Assembly (NCBI RefSeq): GCF_023701695.1
Contig: NZ_JAJOZC010000001.1
Coordinates: 7,067,894 to 7,131,893, forward strand
Reading direction: 5' to 3'
Origin: Streptomyces sp. RKAG290
GTDB lineage: Bacteria > Actinomycetota > Actinomycetes > Streptomycetales > Streptomycetaceae
DNA length: 64,000 bases
The notes beneath the pieces are model-generated. The model saw nothing but the letters and a program-made list of their open reading frames with translations, ran no database searches and was not told where the DNA came from. The position numbers and the translations under genes are program-made. Below, in pieces: positions 55,573-63,512 of the stretch (its first letter is position 1; every line of letters starts with the position of its first letter).

Positions 55573-56505
55573 ATGCTCGACAGACTCGAACTGCTGGTCA
55601 TCGGCGAATGCGTCGCCGACATCGTCCGGCTGCCAGGTGCGGCCGACCAGGTCCACCCGGGAGGCAGCCCGGCCAACGTCGCGTACGGCCTGGCCGGGCT
55701 CGGACACGACGCGACGCTCCTCACCCAGCTGGGGCCGGACGGCAACGGGCGGCTGATCCGGGACCATCTGGCCCGCGCCGGGGTCGACGTCCGCACGGAC
55801 GGTGCCACCGCCGCGACCCCGTCCGCCGCCGTGACCCTGGACGGCGCCGGCCGGGCCACCTACACCTTCGAGATCACCTGGACGCTCGGCCCGGTCGCCC
55901 TGGACCGGCCGCCCGGCCACGTCCACACCGGGTCGATCGCGGCGGTGACGGAACCGGGCGCGGCCACCGTGGCCGCCGCCGTCGACTCGCTGCGCACGGC
56001 CGCGACGGTCAGCTACGACCCCAATGTGCGCCCGGAACTGATGGGGGACCACGAGGCAGCCGTCCGCAAGGTCGAGCGCTGTGTGGCCCTCAGCGATGTG
56101 GTCAAGGCGAGCGACGAGGACCTGGAGTGGCTGTATCCGGGGCAGGAGGCGGGGCGGGTCGCCGAGCGCTGGCTCGCCACCGGCCCGGCCGTCGTCCTCG
56201 TCACCCGGGGCGCGGACGGGGCGCTGGCGGTCCTGCCCGAGGGGCGGGTGACGGTCGACGCGCTGCCCGTCGATGTCGTCGACACCGTGGGAGCGGGGGA
56301 CGCCTTCATGTCGGGCACCCTGCACGCGCTCGCCGCGCACGGACTGCTCGGCGAGGCCGGCCGGGAACGGCTGCGCACCCTGGACCGGGCCACCATGACC
56401 GACGTCCTGCGCCACGCGGCCGCGTCGGCGGCGGTGACAGTGTCGCGGGCGGGGGCCAACCCGCCGGACGGCGCGGAGCTCGAATCGGCACTCGGCCGGA
56501 TGTGA
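55573..56505 (+). CDS. PfkB-family sugar kinase (fructokinase-like)
   Basis: A 310-residue ribokinase/PfkB-fold kinase. It has GGSPANVAYGLAGLG (signature 1, about residue 32), VSYDPNVRPELM, VVLVTRGADGALAV and DVVDTVGAGDAFMSG with the catalytic Asp (signature 2, about residue 235-250). ATP-dependent phosphorylation of a hexose such as fructose is most likely. ATG 55573 lies 11 bases after AGGAG. It stands alone and is followed by a terminator. Confidence 0.9.
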   Translation: MLDRLELLVIGECVADIVRLPGAADQVHPGGSPANVAYGLAGLGHDATLLTQLGPDGNGRLIRDHLARAGVDVRTDGATAATPSAAVTLDGAGRATYTFEITWTLGPVALDRPPGHVHTGSIAAVTEPGAATVAAAVDSLRTAATVSYDPNVRPELMGDHEAAVRKVERCVALSDVVKASDEDLEWLYPGQEAGRVAERWLATGPAVVLVTRGADGALAVLPEGRVTVDALPVDVVDTVGAGDAFMSGTLHALAAHGLLGEAGRERLRTLDRATMTDVLRHAAASAAVTVSRAGANPPDGAELESALGRM

Positions 56506-56512
56506 ACGTGAC

Positions 56513-56548
56513 GGTGCCACCGTCACCCCCCACGGGGACGGTGGCACC
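56513..56548. terminator. Terminator between convergent genes
   Basis: Perfect 12-base stem GGTGCCACCGTC / GACGGTGGCACC between the sugar kinase and the chimeric SARP-type gene. Confidence 0.8.
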
Positions 56549-56572
56549 GGTCCTCTGTCGGCGGTCCCGGGG

Positions 56573-57160
56573 TCAGCCGACCGGGACGGCCCGGGGGAGG
56601 GCCGAGTCCACGGAGTTGCCCTGCCGGTCCTCGGCCGTCACGCGGAAGCCGAGGAAGCCGCCCTTCACCAGCGCCGAGTGCGGGGCGATGAACCGGTACG
56701 CCCCGTCGTGCAGCCGGATGGCCAGGACCGGCTTCCAGGTCTTCCCGTTGTCGGAGGTGACCCAGGCGCGCACCTTGGTGCGCGCGGCCTTCTCCGTCTC
56801 GTCGGCGTCGACGCGCACCCGGTCCGGCGCCAGGAACAGCAGCTGCCCCTCGGCCACCAGATAGGACGACGGCACCCGGGTCCCCAGCTCCGGTTCCAGG
56901 GCGTGCCGTGCGGCGTGCAGGGTGACCCGGAGGTTGCGCAGCGCCGCCTCCATCGGGGCGTCCGGCCACAGCAGGTCCATCACCTCGTCGCGGTGCCGCC
57001 GCAGACCGGGCGCGACGGCGAGCAGCTTCACCAGCGTCTGCGTGGTGCTGCGGCGCCAGCGGCGCGGGATGTCCACGCCGTCCTCGCGCACGGCCGCGAA
57101 CCCGCCGAGCAGTTGCAGGGACAGCCGCCCCGCGCGCGGTGGTTCGGCCGATCCGGACAT
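56573..57160 (-). CDS. Chimera: SARP-type DNA-binding domain plus protease-type C-terminal beta domain
   Basis: A 195-residue protein in one uninterrupted frame. Residues about 12-120 (LQLLGGFAAVREDGVDIPRRWRR, then LLAVAPGLRRHRDEVMDLLWPDAP, then LRNLRVTLHAARHALEP) are a SARP/OmpR-type winged helix. From about residue 125 it changes to VRAWVTSDNGKTWKPV, HDGAYRFIAPHS and FLGFRVTAEDRQGNSVDSALPRA. That is the beta-rich domain normally found at the extreme C-terminus of secreted S8-type serine proteases. The tetratricopeptide or activation domains of a normal SARP are missing. It may be a relic fused by deletion, or a real small regulator. ATG 57160 or GTG 57169 may start it. Confidence 0.65.
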   Translation of the reverse strand: MSGSAEPPRAGRLSLQLLGGFAAVREDGVDIPRRWRRSTTQTLVKLLAVAPGLRRHRDEVMDLLWPDAPMEAALRNLRVTLHAARHALEPELGTRVPSSYLVAEGQLLFLAPDRVRVDADETEKAARTKVRAWVTSDNGKTWKPVLAIRLHDGAYRFIAPHSALVKGGFLGFRVTAEDRQGNSVDSALPRAVPVG

Positions 57161-57307
57161 GTCGCACACCCCAGGGATCAGCTGTCATCCGTACGCGTGC
57201 TGTCTACCTGCTCGGCGTTACTGGGGCGTTACCGCGCTGATGGTGAGGTCCCGGCCCGTACGGGGGACCAGCCGTCGTTCCTCCGCATGCCGGGCTCTCG
57301 GGGCACG

Positions 57308-58624
57308 CTAGGAACCACCCATTACCCGCCCGTTACCGGGCGCTGCCGGACGCGGGGCGCCGTCGTCGTCGAGGAACTCCACGAGGGCCAGGACGAACAG
57401 CGCGCACAGTGCGATCCACACGGTGACCAGGCCCGTCGGACGGTTCCAGGCCACCAGCACCGCGGCGGCCACGACGACCACCGACCAGTTCAGCGGACGC
57501 CTGGCCCGGTGCACCCACCTGCCGACCGGTCCGCCCGGGAAGCCGGCGGCATCGCGCACGGCTCCAATACCGCCGCTCCACATCGCCTTGACGCGGGTCG
57601 CGGCCCGGCCCCCGCCGGTGAGCCAGGCGGCGAGCGCCACCACCACGCCCAGGGTCACGACCAGCCGTACCCCGGCGCGCAGATAGCCGGCCAGCGCGTC
57701 GAAGACCGCGCCGGCAGCGGGCTGTGACACCTCGGAAGGCAGGCTGTCGAGGTAGAAGGCGCGCCCCGCCGCCAGGCCGAAGCCGAGCAGCGCGGCGGCC
57801 ACGGCGACCGCCAGGGCCGCCGTGACCAGAGCGCGACGGCGGCGCACCGCGAGCAGCACACCGCCCGCGGCCAGCACCACGGTCACCACCGGCAGCCAGA
57901 CCCCGATGATCTGGAGCGCGCGGAAGCCCTTCGTGGCCTTGCCGACCGAGTCCGAGGTCAGCACCGTGAAGTCGGTGTGAATCTCGGGGATCTTCCCCGC
58001 CACCGTCAGACCGCGGTCCACGAGCCGCTGTTTCACCCGGTCGATGACGGGGGCCAGATCCAGGGTGACGGTGTCGTCGGTGAGCTTCACTGCGCCGCCG
58101 CCCTCGCCGGTCAGCGCCTTCACGACCGAGGCGTGCGCGGATCTGTTCAGGCCGGTCCACACGCGTGCGAACGCGTCGCTGGTCACGAACTTCTCCACGG
58201 TCCCGTGCACGAGGCTCGTGACGCCGGCGGTGAGCGGTCCGCCGAGCTTCTCCAGCGCCTTGTCGACGACCGGCCGGTCGGCGGGGGCGACATCGGCCAG
58301 CAGCGCGTCGACGTCCAGATGCTCCATGACGGCACCGGTGACGCGGTTGGTCACCGCCGCCTGCACATCGGGGTCGGAGGCCAGCGGCTTCATCATCGCC
58401 ACATAGCGGTCGGTGTCCCCGGCGACGTCGCTCGCCCAGCTCGACATGATGCTCAGCGGGGTGAGCACGGCCGCCACCAGGATCAGCAGGACCGCGAAGA
58501 ACGAGCGCAGCCGCGGTCGGTGTCGCGCCGGGGCACGGGCCTCCAGCTGGGCCACCCGGGCGCGCAGGGCTTCCAGTTCGGCGTTCTCGTCCGGTGCGGC
58601 CGACTGATCCGGGTCCCGTTCCAT
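57308..58624 (-). CDS. Integral membrane protein with N-terminal coiled coil
   Basis: A 438-residue protein. A short coiled-coil segment (ENAELEALRARVAQLEAR, about 13-30) precedes one helix (FFAVLLILVAAVLTPLSIMSSW). An extracytoplasmic domain of about 200 residues (DTDRYVAMMKPLASDPDVQAAVTNRV, typical of a widespread actinobacterial family) follows, and then about five more helices. Similar proteins have no assigned role. The start ATG 58624 is favoured over frame extensions upstream. It lies 148 bases after the chimera's start, on the same strand. Confidence 0.75.
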   Translation of the reverse strand: MERDPDQSAAPDENAELEALRARVAQLEARAPARHRPRLRSFFAVLLILVAAVLTPLSIMSSWASDVAGDTDRYVAMMKPLASDPDVQAAVTNRVTGAVMEHLDVDALLADVAPADRPVVDKALEKLGGPLTAGVTSLVHGTVEKFVTSDAFARVWTGLNRSAHASVVKALTGEGGGAVKLTDDTVTLDLAPVIDRVKQRLVDRGLTVAGKIPEIHTDFTVLTSDSVGKATKGFRALQIIGVWLPVVTVVLAAGGVLLAVRRRRALVTAALAVAVAAALLGFGLAAGRAFYLDSLPSEVSQPAAGAVFDALAGYLRAGVRLVVTLGVVVALAAWLTGGGRAATRVKAMWSGGIGAVRDAAGFPGGPVGRWVHRARRPLNWSVVVVAAAVLVAWNRPTGLVTVWIALCALFVLALVEFLDDDGAPRPAAPGNGRVMGGS

Positions 58625-58819
58625 GTCCCAAGGGGATGCCCTGGACGCTCGTGCAGCGCGCCGGGTTACTGCGTACAGGTGATGCGCGGGGCGGGTGGGG
58701 CCGGTGCGGGCAGTGACGTGCAAGCCCTCCGGACGGGACCGCGGGACGGCCGGGTCTCCCGGTAGGCTTCATCTGCCGGGTATCGGGTGTCCTGACCGTT
58801 TCCTGCTCGTTGCTGTCTT

Positions 58820-60717
58820 ATGACCACAATGATCGACAGCGCCGGCATCGCCGGCGCGGGCACCGACCCGGTCGTGGACCGGCTCACCACGGTGCTTCTC
58901 GGCGAGGACCTCCGCCGGGAGCACGGCTTCTGGCGGCGGCTCGTCGCCACCGAATCGTTTCGCCGCCCGGCCGGCCCCCGCCGGGTCTCTCGCCCGACGA
59001 GCGGCTCGCGCTCACGTACGCCCGGCTGCACTGCCTCAACGAGGCCCTGGACAGCGGTGCCAGAGTGGCCGCCGACCCGCGTGCGCTGGCCGCGCTGCAC
59101 GAATGGCTCGCCCCGCTGGATCCGGCGCTCACCACCGTCGCGGGAATCCACTACAACCTCTTCCTCGGCACACTCCTGGACCACGACGCCGACAGCCCGC
59201 GCGACCTCTCGGACTTCCTCCGGCTCCGACGGACCGGCACCTTCCTGTGTACGGAGGTGGCGCACGGCAACGACGCCGCCGCTGTCGAGACGACCGCCAC
59301 CTACGACCGCGCACGGGACGGGTTCGTGCTGCACACCCCGCACTCAGGCGCGCAGAAGTTCATGCCCAACACCGGTCCGGCGGGTGGCCCCAAGACGGGG
59401 CTCGTCGCCGCGCGGCTGATCGTCGGCGGCGCCGACCACGGAGTCTTCCTGCTCCTGGTTCCGCTCACCGACGAGGTCCGGCCGCTCCCGGGGGTGCGGG
59501 TCCGCCGGCTGCCCGCGCGGATGGGCAGCCCCGTGGACCACTGCCTGACCTCCTTCGACCAGGTGTTCGTCGGCCGCGACGCACTGCTGGGCGGCGAACA
59601 GGGCCGGGTCGGCGACGACGGGGTGTTCCGCAGCGCGACCGACGGGCGCAGGCGGCGCTTCCTCACCTCGGTGGCGCGCGTCACGGCCGGCCGGATCTGC
59701 ATGAGCGCCAGTGCGGTCGGCTCCGCCCGCGCCACGCTGGCCGTCGCGGTCCGCTACGGCGGCCACCGGTACATCTCGGGGATCCGTCCCTCGCCACCGG
59801 TGCCGGTGCTCGCCCACCGCAGCCATCACGGCCCGCTTGCCGCGGCGATGGCCACCGTCTTCGCGATGAGCCTGCTGCACCGGCGGGTCCTCGGCCGCTG
59901 GGAGGCCGTTGCGGACCGTCCGGCGGCCGAGCGCGCCGCGGCCCAGCGGCTCGTCGACGTCGCCAAGGGCTGGATCACCTGGCAGGCCAGGGCGGTGATC
60001 GTCGAATGCCGTGAACGCTGCGGCGCCCAGGGCCTGCTGGAGAACAACGGAATGACCGAACTCGTCACCGGTGTGGAGGGTGCCATCACCGCGGAGGGCG
60101 ACAACCTGGCCATTCACGTCAAGGTGGCCGCGGACATGCTCTTCGCCGCGGAGCCGGCCCCAAAGGACGCTCCCGGCGCCGCTCCGTCACCCGGCGACCT
60201 CACCGATCCGAGGTTCCTCGCCGGGCTGCTGGCGCAGGTGGAGAGGATCTGGTTCGCGCGAGCCTCCGCGCGGCTGGCACGGGTCCCGCACGCCGACCCG
60301 CTCGAGCGGTGGAACGCAGCGGCCGGACCCGCACTGCGAGGAGTGGAGGCCCACGCCTGCCGGCTGGCTGCCGACGCGTACGCGGAGGCGGTCGACGCCC
60401 TGCCCGAGGGGCAGGCCCGCGAGCGGCTGAGCGAGCTGGCCCGGCTGTTCGCGCTTGGCTGGATCGAACGCAACGCCGGTGACCTGCTCGTCGGCGGTCA
60501 GCTCACCGCCGAGCAGGCCGACGGGCTGGCCGAGACAGTCGAACGGCTCGTCACCGCTGTCGGCGCACACCTGCCGGCCCTGGCCGACTCCTTCGCGATC
60601 CCCGGCGAAGTGCTCGCCGACTGGCCCATCACCGGAGCCGGCTACGTCGACGCGTACGACGACCCGGACGCGCCGTGGCACCGGGCGAGCGGGGCACCTG
60701 CCGGGAGCGAACGATGA
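58820..60717 (+). CDS. Acyl-CoA oxidase/dehydrogenase-like flavoprotein (frameshifted)
   Basis: The N-terminus (MTTMIDSAGIAGAGTDPVVD, then LREHGFWRRLVATESFRRPAGP) is in one frame and the rest (PPGLSPDERLALTYARLHCLNEAL onward) in another. One extra C in CCCCC 58975-58979 restores a 632-residue protein. The body matches acyl-CoA oxidases: GTFLCTEVAHGNDAAAVETTATYD, MPNTGPAGGPKTGLVAARL, MGSPVDHCLTSFDQVFV and AQGLLENNGM. It should oxidise an acyl-CoA with FAD. No Shine-Dalgarno is visible before ATG 58820. A four-base overlap joins it to a small membrane-protein gene. Confidence 0.8.
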
Positions 60718-60884
60718 GGCGCACTCCGGGAAGGGGCCCCGACTCGCGGCTGTCCCGCGCGGGTGAGGCCGCGCGGAGCCTCGGCGTCGGCATCGTGCTG
60801 ATGGCCTTCTGGGGCACCGCATCCGTACTGGCGCGGTGGTGCAGGGCGCCGCACCAACCGGGTGAGGAATCGGTTCGCCGCTAG
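60714..60884 (+). CDS. Small single-helix membrane protein
   Basis: A 56-residue frame whose ATG overlaps the acyl-CoA oxidase stop (ATGA). It encodes an Arg-rich N-terminus, one hydrophobic helix (LGVGIVLMAFWGTASVLA, about 23-40) and an Arg-containing tail. I do not recognise it. The coupling to the oxidase gene supports translation. Its TAG stop is made by the end of palindromic element D. Confidence 0.5.
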   Translation: MRRTPGRGPDSRLSRAGEAARSLGVGIVLMAFWGTASVLARWCRAPHQPGEESVRR

Positions 60885-61045
60885 GGCCTCATGTTTGGAT
60901 CATGCCGGGCTCGCGTGCCCTGGTGCCGCACCTCGCGGCGTTGTCGTCGGTCGCCGACGCTCCGCGTCGGCTCCCTCCTCCGCCTTGCGAGGCACAGCAC
61001 CGGACCCCGCTCCCTGACCCGGCATGATCCGAACGAAAGACCCTA
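60883..61045. repeat. Palindromic element, long form (copy D)
   Basis: A 163-base near-identical copy of element A, with ends AGGGCCTCATGTTTGGATCA and TGATCCGAACGAAAGACCCT, flanked on both sides by CTAG. The core shares CTCGCGGCGTTG and CGCCTTGCGAGGCA with copy A. It lies between the small membrane-protein gene and the cobalamin riboswitch. Confidence 0.85.
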
Positions 61046-61077
61046 GCCCTTTCGTCCAGCTCATGCCGGGCGGTGGT

Positions 61078-61113
61078 GCGGTGCGGCCGGTCCCGCGCCT
61101 CCGGCCGCACCGC
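61078..61113 (+). terminator. Hairpin upstream of the riboswitch
   Basis: Perfect 13-base stem GCGGTGCGGCCGG / CCGGCCGCACCGC with a 10-base loop. It may end upstream transcripts before the riboswitch transcript begins. Confidence 0.6.
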
Positions 61114-61134
61114 CGCTGAGCTGCGCAGAAGCGC

Positions 61135-61315
61135 GTGGTAGCGTGCCTGGGCCAGTCGAACTCCACGTAGGGGTCAGGGAATCCGGTGAGAATCCGGAGC
61201 TGACGCGCAGCGGTGAGGGGGACGGGCGGGCCACGGCCACTGGGAGACCCACGGGTCCCCGGGAAGGCGTCCCGTCCGTACGAACCCGAGTCCGAAGACC
61301 TGCTGGCACCGCGGT
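61135..61315 (+). promoter_or_regulatory. Cobalamin (adenosylcobalamin) riboswitch
   Basis: Conserved core elements occur in order: GGGAATCCGGTGAGAATCCG with GAGCTGACGCGCAGCGGTGA (61178-61216), the B12-box GCCACTGGGAGACC (61236-61249), GGGAAGGCGTCCC, and CGAGTCCGAAGACCTGCTGG (61284-61303). This is the known B12 riboswitch consensus. It should shut off translation or transcription of the following importer when cobalamin is plentiful, and indicates that the importer carries a corrinoid. Confidence 0.95.
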
Positions 61316-61383
61316 CCGGTACCGGGTCGCGGAACTCCGTACACCGGGCTCCGCGCATGGGCCCAGAGACGCCGAGGTACTTC

Positions 61384-62424
61384 GTGCCGCCCATAGCCGG
61401 CCCTGCCCGCTCCGCCGCCCTGCTCACCGTGGGACTCCTCGTGCTGACGGGCTGCGGCGGAGGCACCCACCACTCCGCGGCCAGGTCCGCGGGAGCCGAC
61501 GGCTATCCGGTGACCCTGAAGAACTGCGGGCGCACCGTCACCGTGGACGCGGCCCCCGCGCGCGCCGTTCCGGTCGACCAGGGGTCGACCGAGATCCTGC
61601 TCTCGCTCGGTCTCGCCGACCGGCTGGCCGCCACGGCCACCTGGACCGACCCGGTGCTGAAGGGGCTGGAGAAGGCCAACGCCCGGGTACCGAGGATCTC
61701 CGACAACCGCCCCTCTTCGGAGAAGGTCCTGGACCAGGAACCCGACTTCGTCAGCGCGTCCTTCGAGTCGACACTCGCCAAGGGCGGCGTCGCCCCCCGC
61801 GAGCAGTTCGAGAAGCTCGGCGTCCCCACCTACGTCTCGCCCGCCGACTGCACCGCCAAGGACAACAGCAAGGACGGCGACGGGGTCCGTACCGGCGCCC
61901 TGGCCATGGACAGCGTGTACCGCGAAGTGCGCGACCTGGCCGAGGTGTTCGGCGTACCCGGGCGGGGTGAGAAACTCGTCGCCGGCCTGCGCGCCCGGGT
62001 GCGGAAGGCGACCGACGGCATCGACGCCTCCGGCACCACCCTGATGTACTGGTTCGCCAACTCCGAGTCCCCGTACCTCGCGGGCTGCTGCGGTGCCCCC
62101 GGCATCATCACCCGCGCGCTCGGCGCCAGGAACGTCTTCGACGACACCCATGAGGAATGGCCGCAGATCAACTGGGAAACGGTCGCCGACCGCGATCCGG
62201 ACGTGCTGGTCATCGGCGACCTGACCCGCAAGTCGCAGACCGCCGAGAGCGCCGCGAAGAAGATCGCCTTCCTGGAGTCCAACCCCGCCACGAAGAACAT
62301 GGACGCCGTCCGGCACAAGCGTTACGTGCTGCTCAGCGGCCAGGCCATGAACCCGTCCATCCGCACGATAGAGGGCGTGGAGCGCGTCGCTGCCGGGCTG
62401 CGCACCTTCGGGCTCGCGGGGTGA
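61384..62424 (+). CDS. Cobalamin ABC transporter substrate-binding lipoprotein (BtuF-like)
   Basis: A 346-residue class III binding protein with a lipoprotein signal (LLTVGLLVLTGCGGG, lipobox Cys near residue 21) and the usual two-lobe fold. Visible segments are PARAVPVDQGSTEILLSLGLADRLAAT, PDFVSASFESTLAKGG, and DPDVLVIGDLTRKSQTAES in the C-lobe. GTG 61384 has GAGG eight bases upstream; ATG 61357 is a possible earlier start. The upstream B12 riboswitch makes corrinoid the likely ligand rather than an iron siderophore. The stop overlaps the permease start (GTGA). Confidence 0.88.
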   Translation: MPPIAGPARSAALLTVGLLVLTGCGGGTHHSAARSAGADGYPVTLKNCGRTVTVDAAPARAVPVDQGSTEILLSLGLADRLAATATWTDPVLKGLEKANARVPRISDNRPSSEKVLDQEPDFVSASFESTLAKGGVAPREQFEKLGVPTYVSPADCTAKDNSKDGDGVRTGALAMDSVYREVRDLAEVFGVPGRGEKLVAGLRARVRKATDGIDASGTTLMYWFANSESPYLAGCCGAPGIITRALGARNVFDDTHEEWPQINWETVADRDPDVLVIGDLTRKSQTAESAAKKIAFLESNPATKNMDAVRHKRYVLLSGQAMNPSIRTIEGVERVAAGLRTFGLAG

Positions 62425-63512
62425 CGGACACCGGACTGGCCGCGGAGGCGGGCGAGTACGCAGCCTCCGCAGCCGGTGCGCGCGGCCGTTCGGGCGTCCG
62501 GGGAATCCGCAGCGGCCTCCTGTGGGCCGGCGGGGTCGTGCTGCTCGTGGTGTCCGTCGCGGTGGCCGTCACCATCGGGCCTGCCCGGATCTCCGTCGGC
62601 GACGTCCGGGCCACGGTCGCGGCGCACCTCGGACTCGGGGAGTCGCCCCTCAGCCCCATCCGGGACGGCATCATCTGGAACCTGCGCATGCCCAGAACCC
62701 TGCTCGCCGCCGTCTGCGGCGCGGGCCTCGCGGTCTGCGGCACGGTGATGCAGTCGCTGCTGCGCAACCCGCTCGCCGACCCGTTCGTACTCGGCGTGTC
62801 CTCCGGGGCGTCGACGGGTGCGGTCGTGGTCGTCGTCCTGGGGGTCGGCGGGGGAGCGGTGTCCCTCTCGGCCGGGGCGTTCGTCGGGGCGCTGTGCTCC
62901 TTCGCTCTCGTCCTGCTGCTCAGCCACACCCTCGGCGGCAGCACCGACCGGGTCGTCCTGTCCGGGGTCGCGGCGATGCAGCTCTTCTCCGCGCTCACCT
63001 CCTTCGTCGTGATGACGGCTGCCGACGCCGAACAGACCCGCGGGGTGCTGTTCTGGCTGCTGGGCTCGCTCGGCGGTGTGGGCTGGACCGATGTGTGGAC
63101 CTGCTCCGCCGTCCTCGCCGTGACGCTGCTGGTCTGTCTGGGCCACGCCCGTACGCTCGACGCCTTCGCCTTCGGCCAGGACGCGGCCGCCACCCTGGGC
63201 GTCCATGTCGGGCGCACCCGGATCGTCCTGCTCTGCACGACCGCCCTGCTGACCGCCGCTCTCGTCAGCTCGGCCGGCGCCATCGGGTTCGTGGGACTTG
63301 TACTTCCGCACGCGGCCCGCGCGCTGGCCGGTTCCGGGCACCGCAGACTGCTGCCGCTCACCGCGCTGGCCGGGGCGGTTTTCCTGGTCTGGGTCGACAC
63401 CCTGGCGCGGACCGTCCTGGACCCTCAGGAGGTTCCGGTGGGCGTCGTCACCGCCCTGATCGGGGTGCCCGCATTCGTCCTCGTGCTGTACCGCACCCGG
63501 CGGACCGCATGA
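62421..63512 (+). CDS. Cobalamin ABC transporter permease (BtuC/FecCD-like)
   Basis: A 363-residue permease of the FecCD/BtuC family with about ten helices. It has WNLRMPRTLLAAVCGAGLAVCGTVMQSLLRNPLADPFVLGVSSGAS, the family hallmark, and SSAGAIGFVGLVLPHAARALAG near the end with the coupling-helix region. GTG 62421 overlaps the binding-protein stop and its own stop overlaps the ATPase start, so the three genes are translationally coupled. Confidence 0.93.
   Translation: MTDTGLAAEAGEYAASAAGARGRSGVRGIRSGLLWAGGVVLLVVSVAVAVTIGPARISVGDVRATVAAHLGLGESPLSPIRDGIIWNLRMPRTLLAAVCGAGLAVCGTVMQSLLRNPLADPFVLGVSSGASTGAVVVVVLGVGGGAVSLSAGAFVGALCSFALVLLLSHTLGGSTDRVVLSGVAAMQLFSALTSFVVMTAADAEQTRGVLFWLLGSLGGVGWTDVWTCSAVLAVTLLVCLGHARTLDAFAFGQDAAATLGVHVGRTRIVLLCTTALLTAALVSSAGAIGFVGLVLPHAARALAGSGHRRLLPLTALAGAVFLVWVDTLARTVLDPQEVPVGVVTALIGVPAFVLVLYRTRRTA

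Noticed and set aside
60889..61110. Antisense frame of 73 codons over element D
   Set aside because: It is only the translation of the palindromic element and resembles the extension at 10090-10257.
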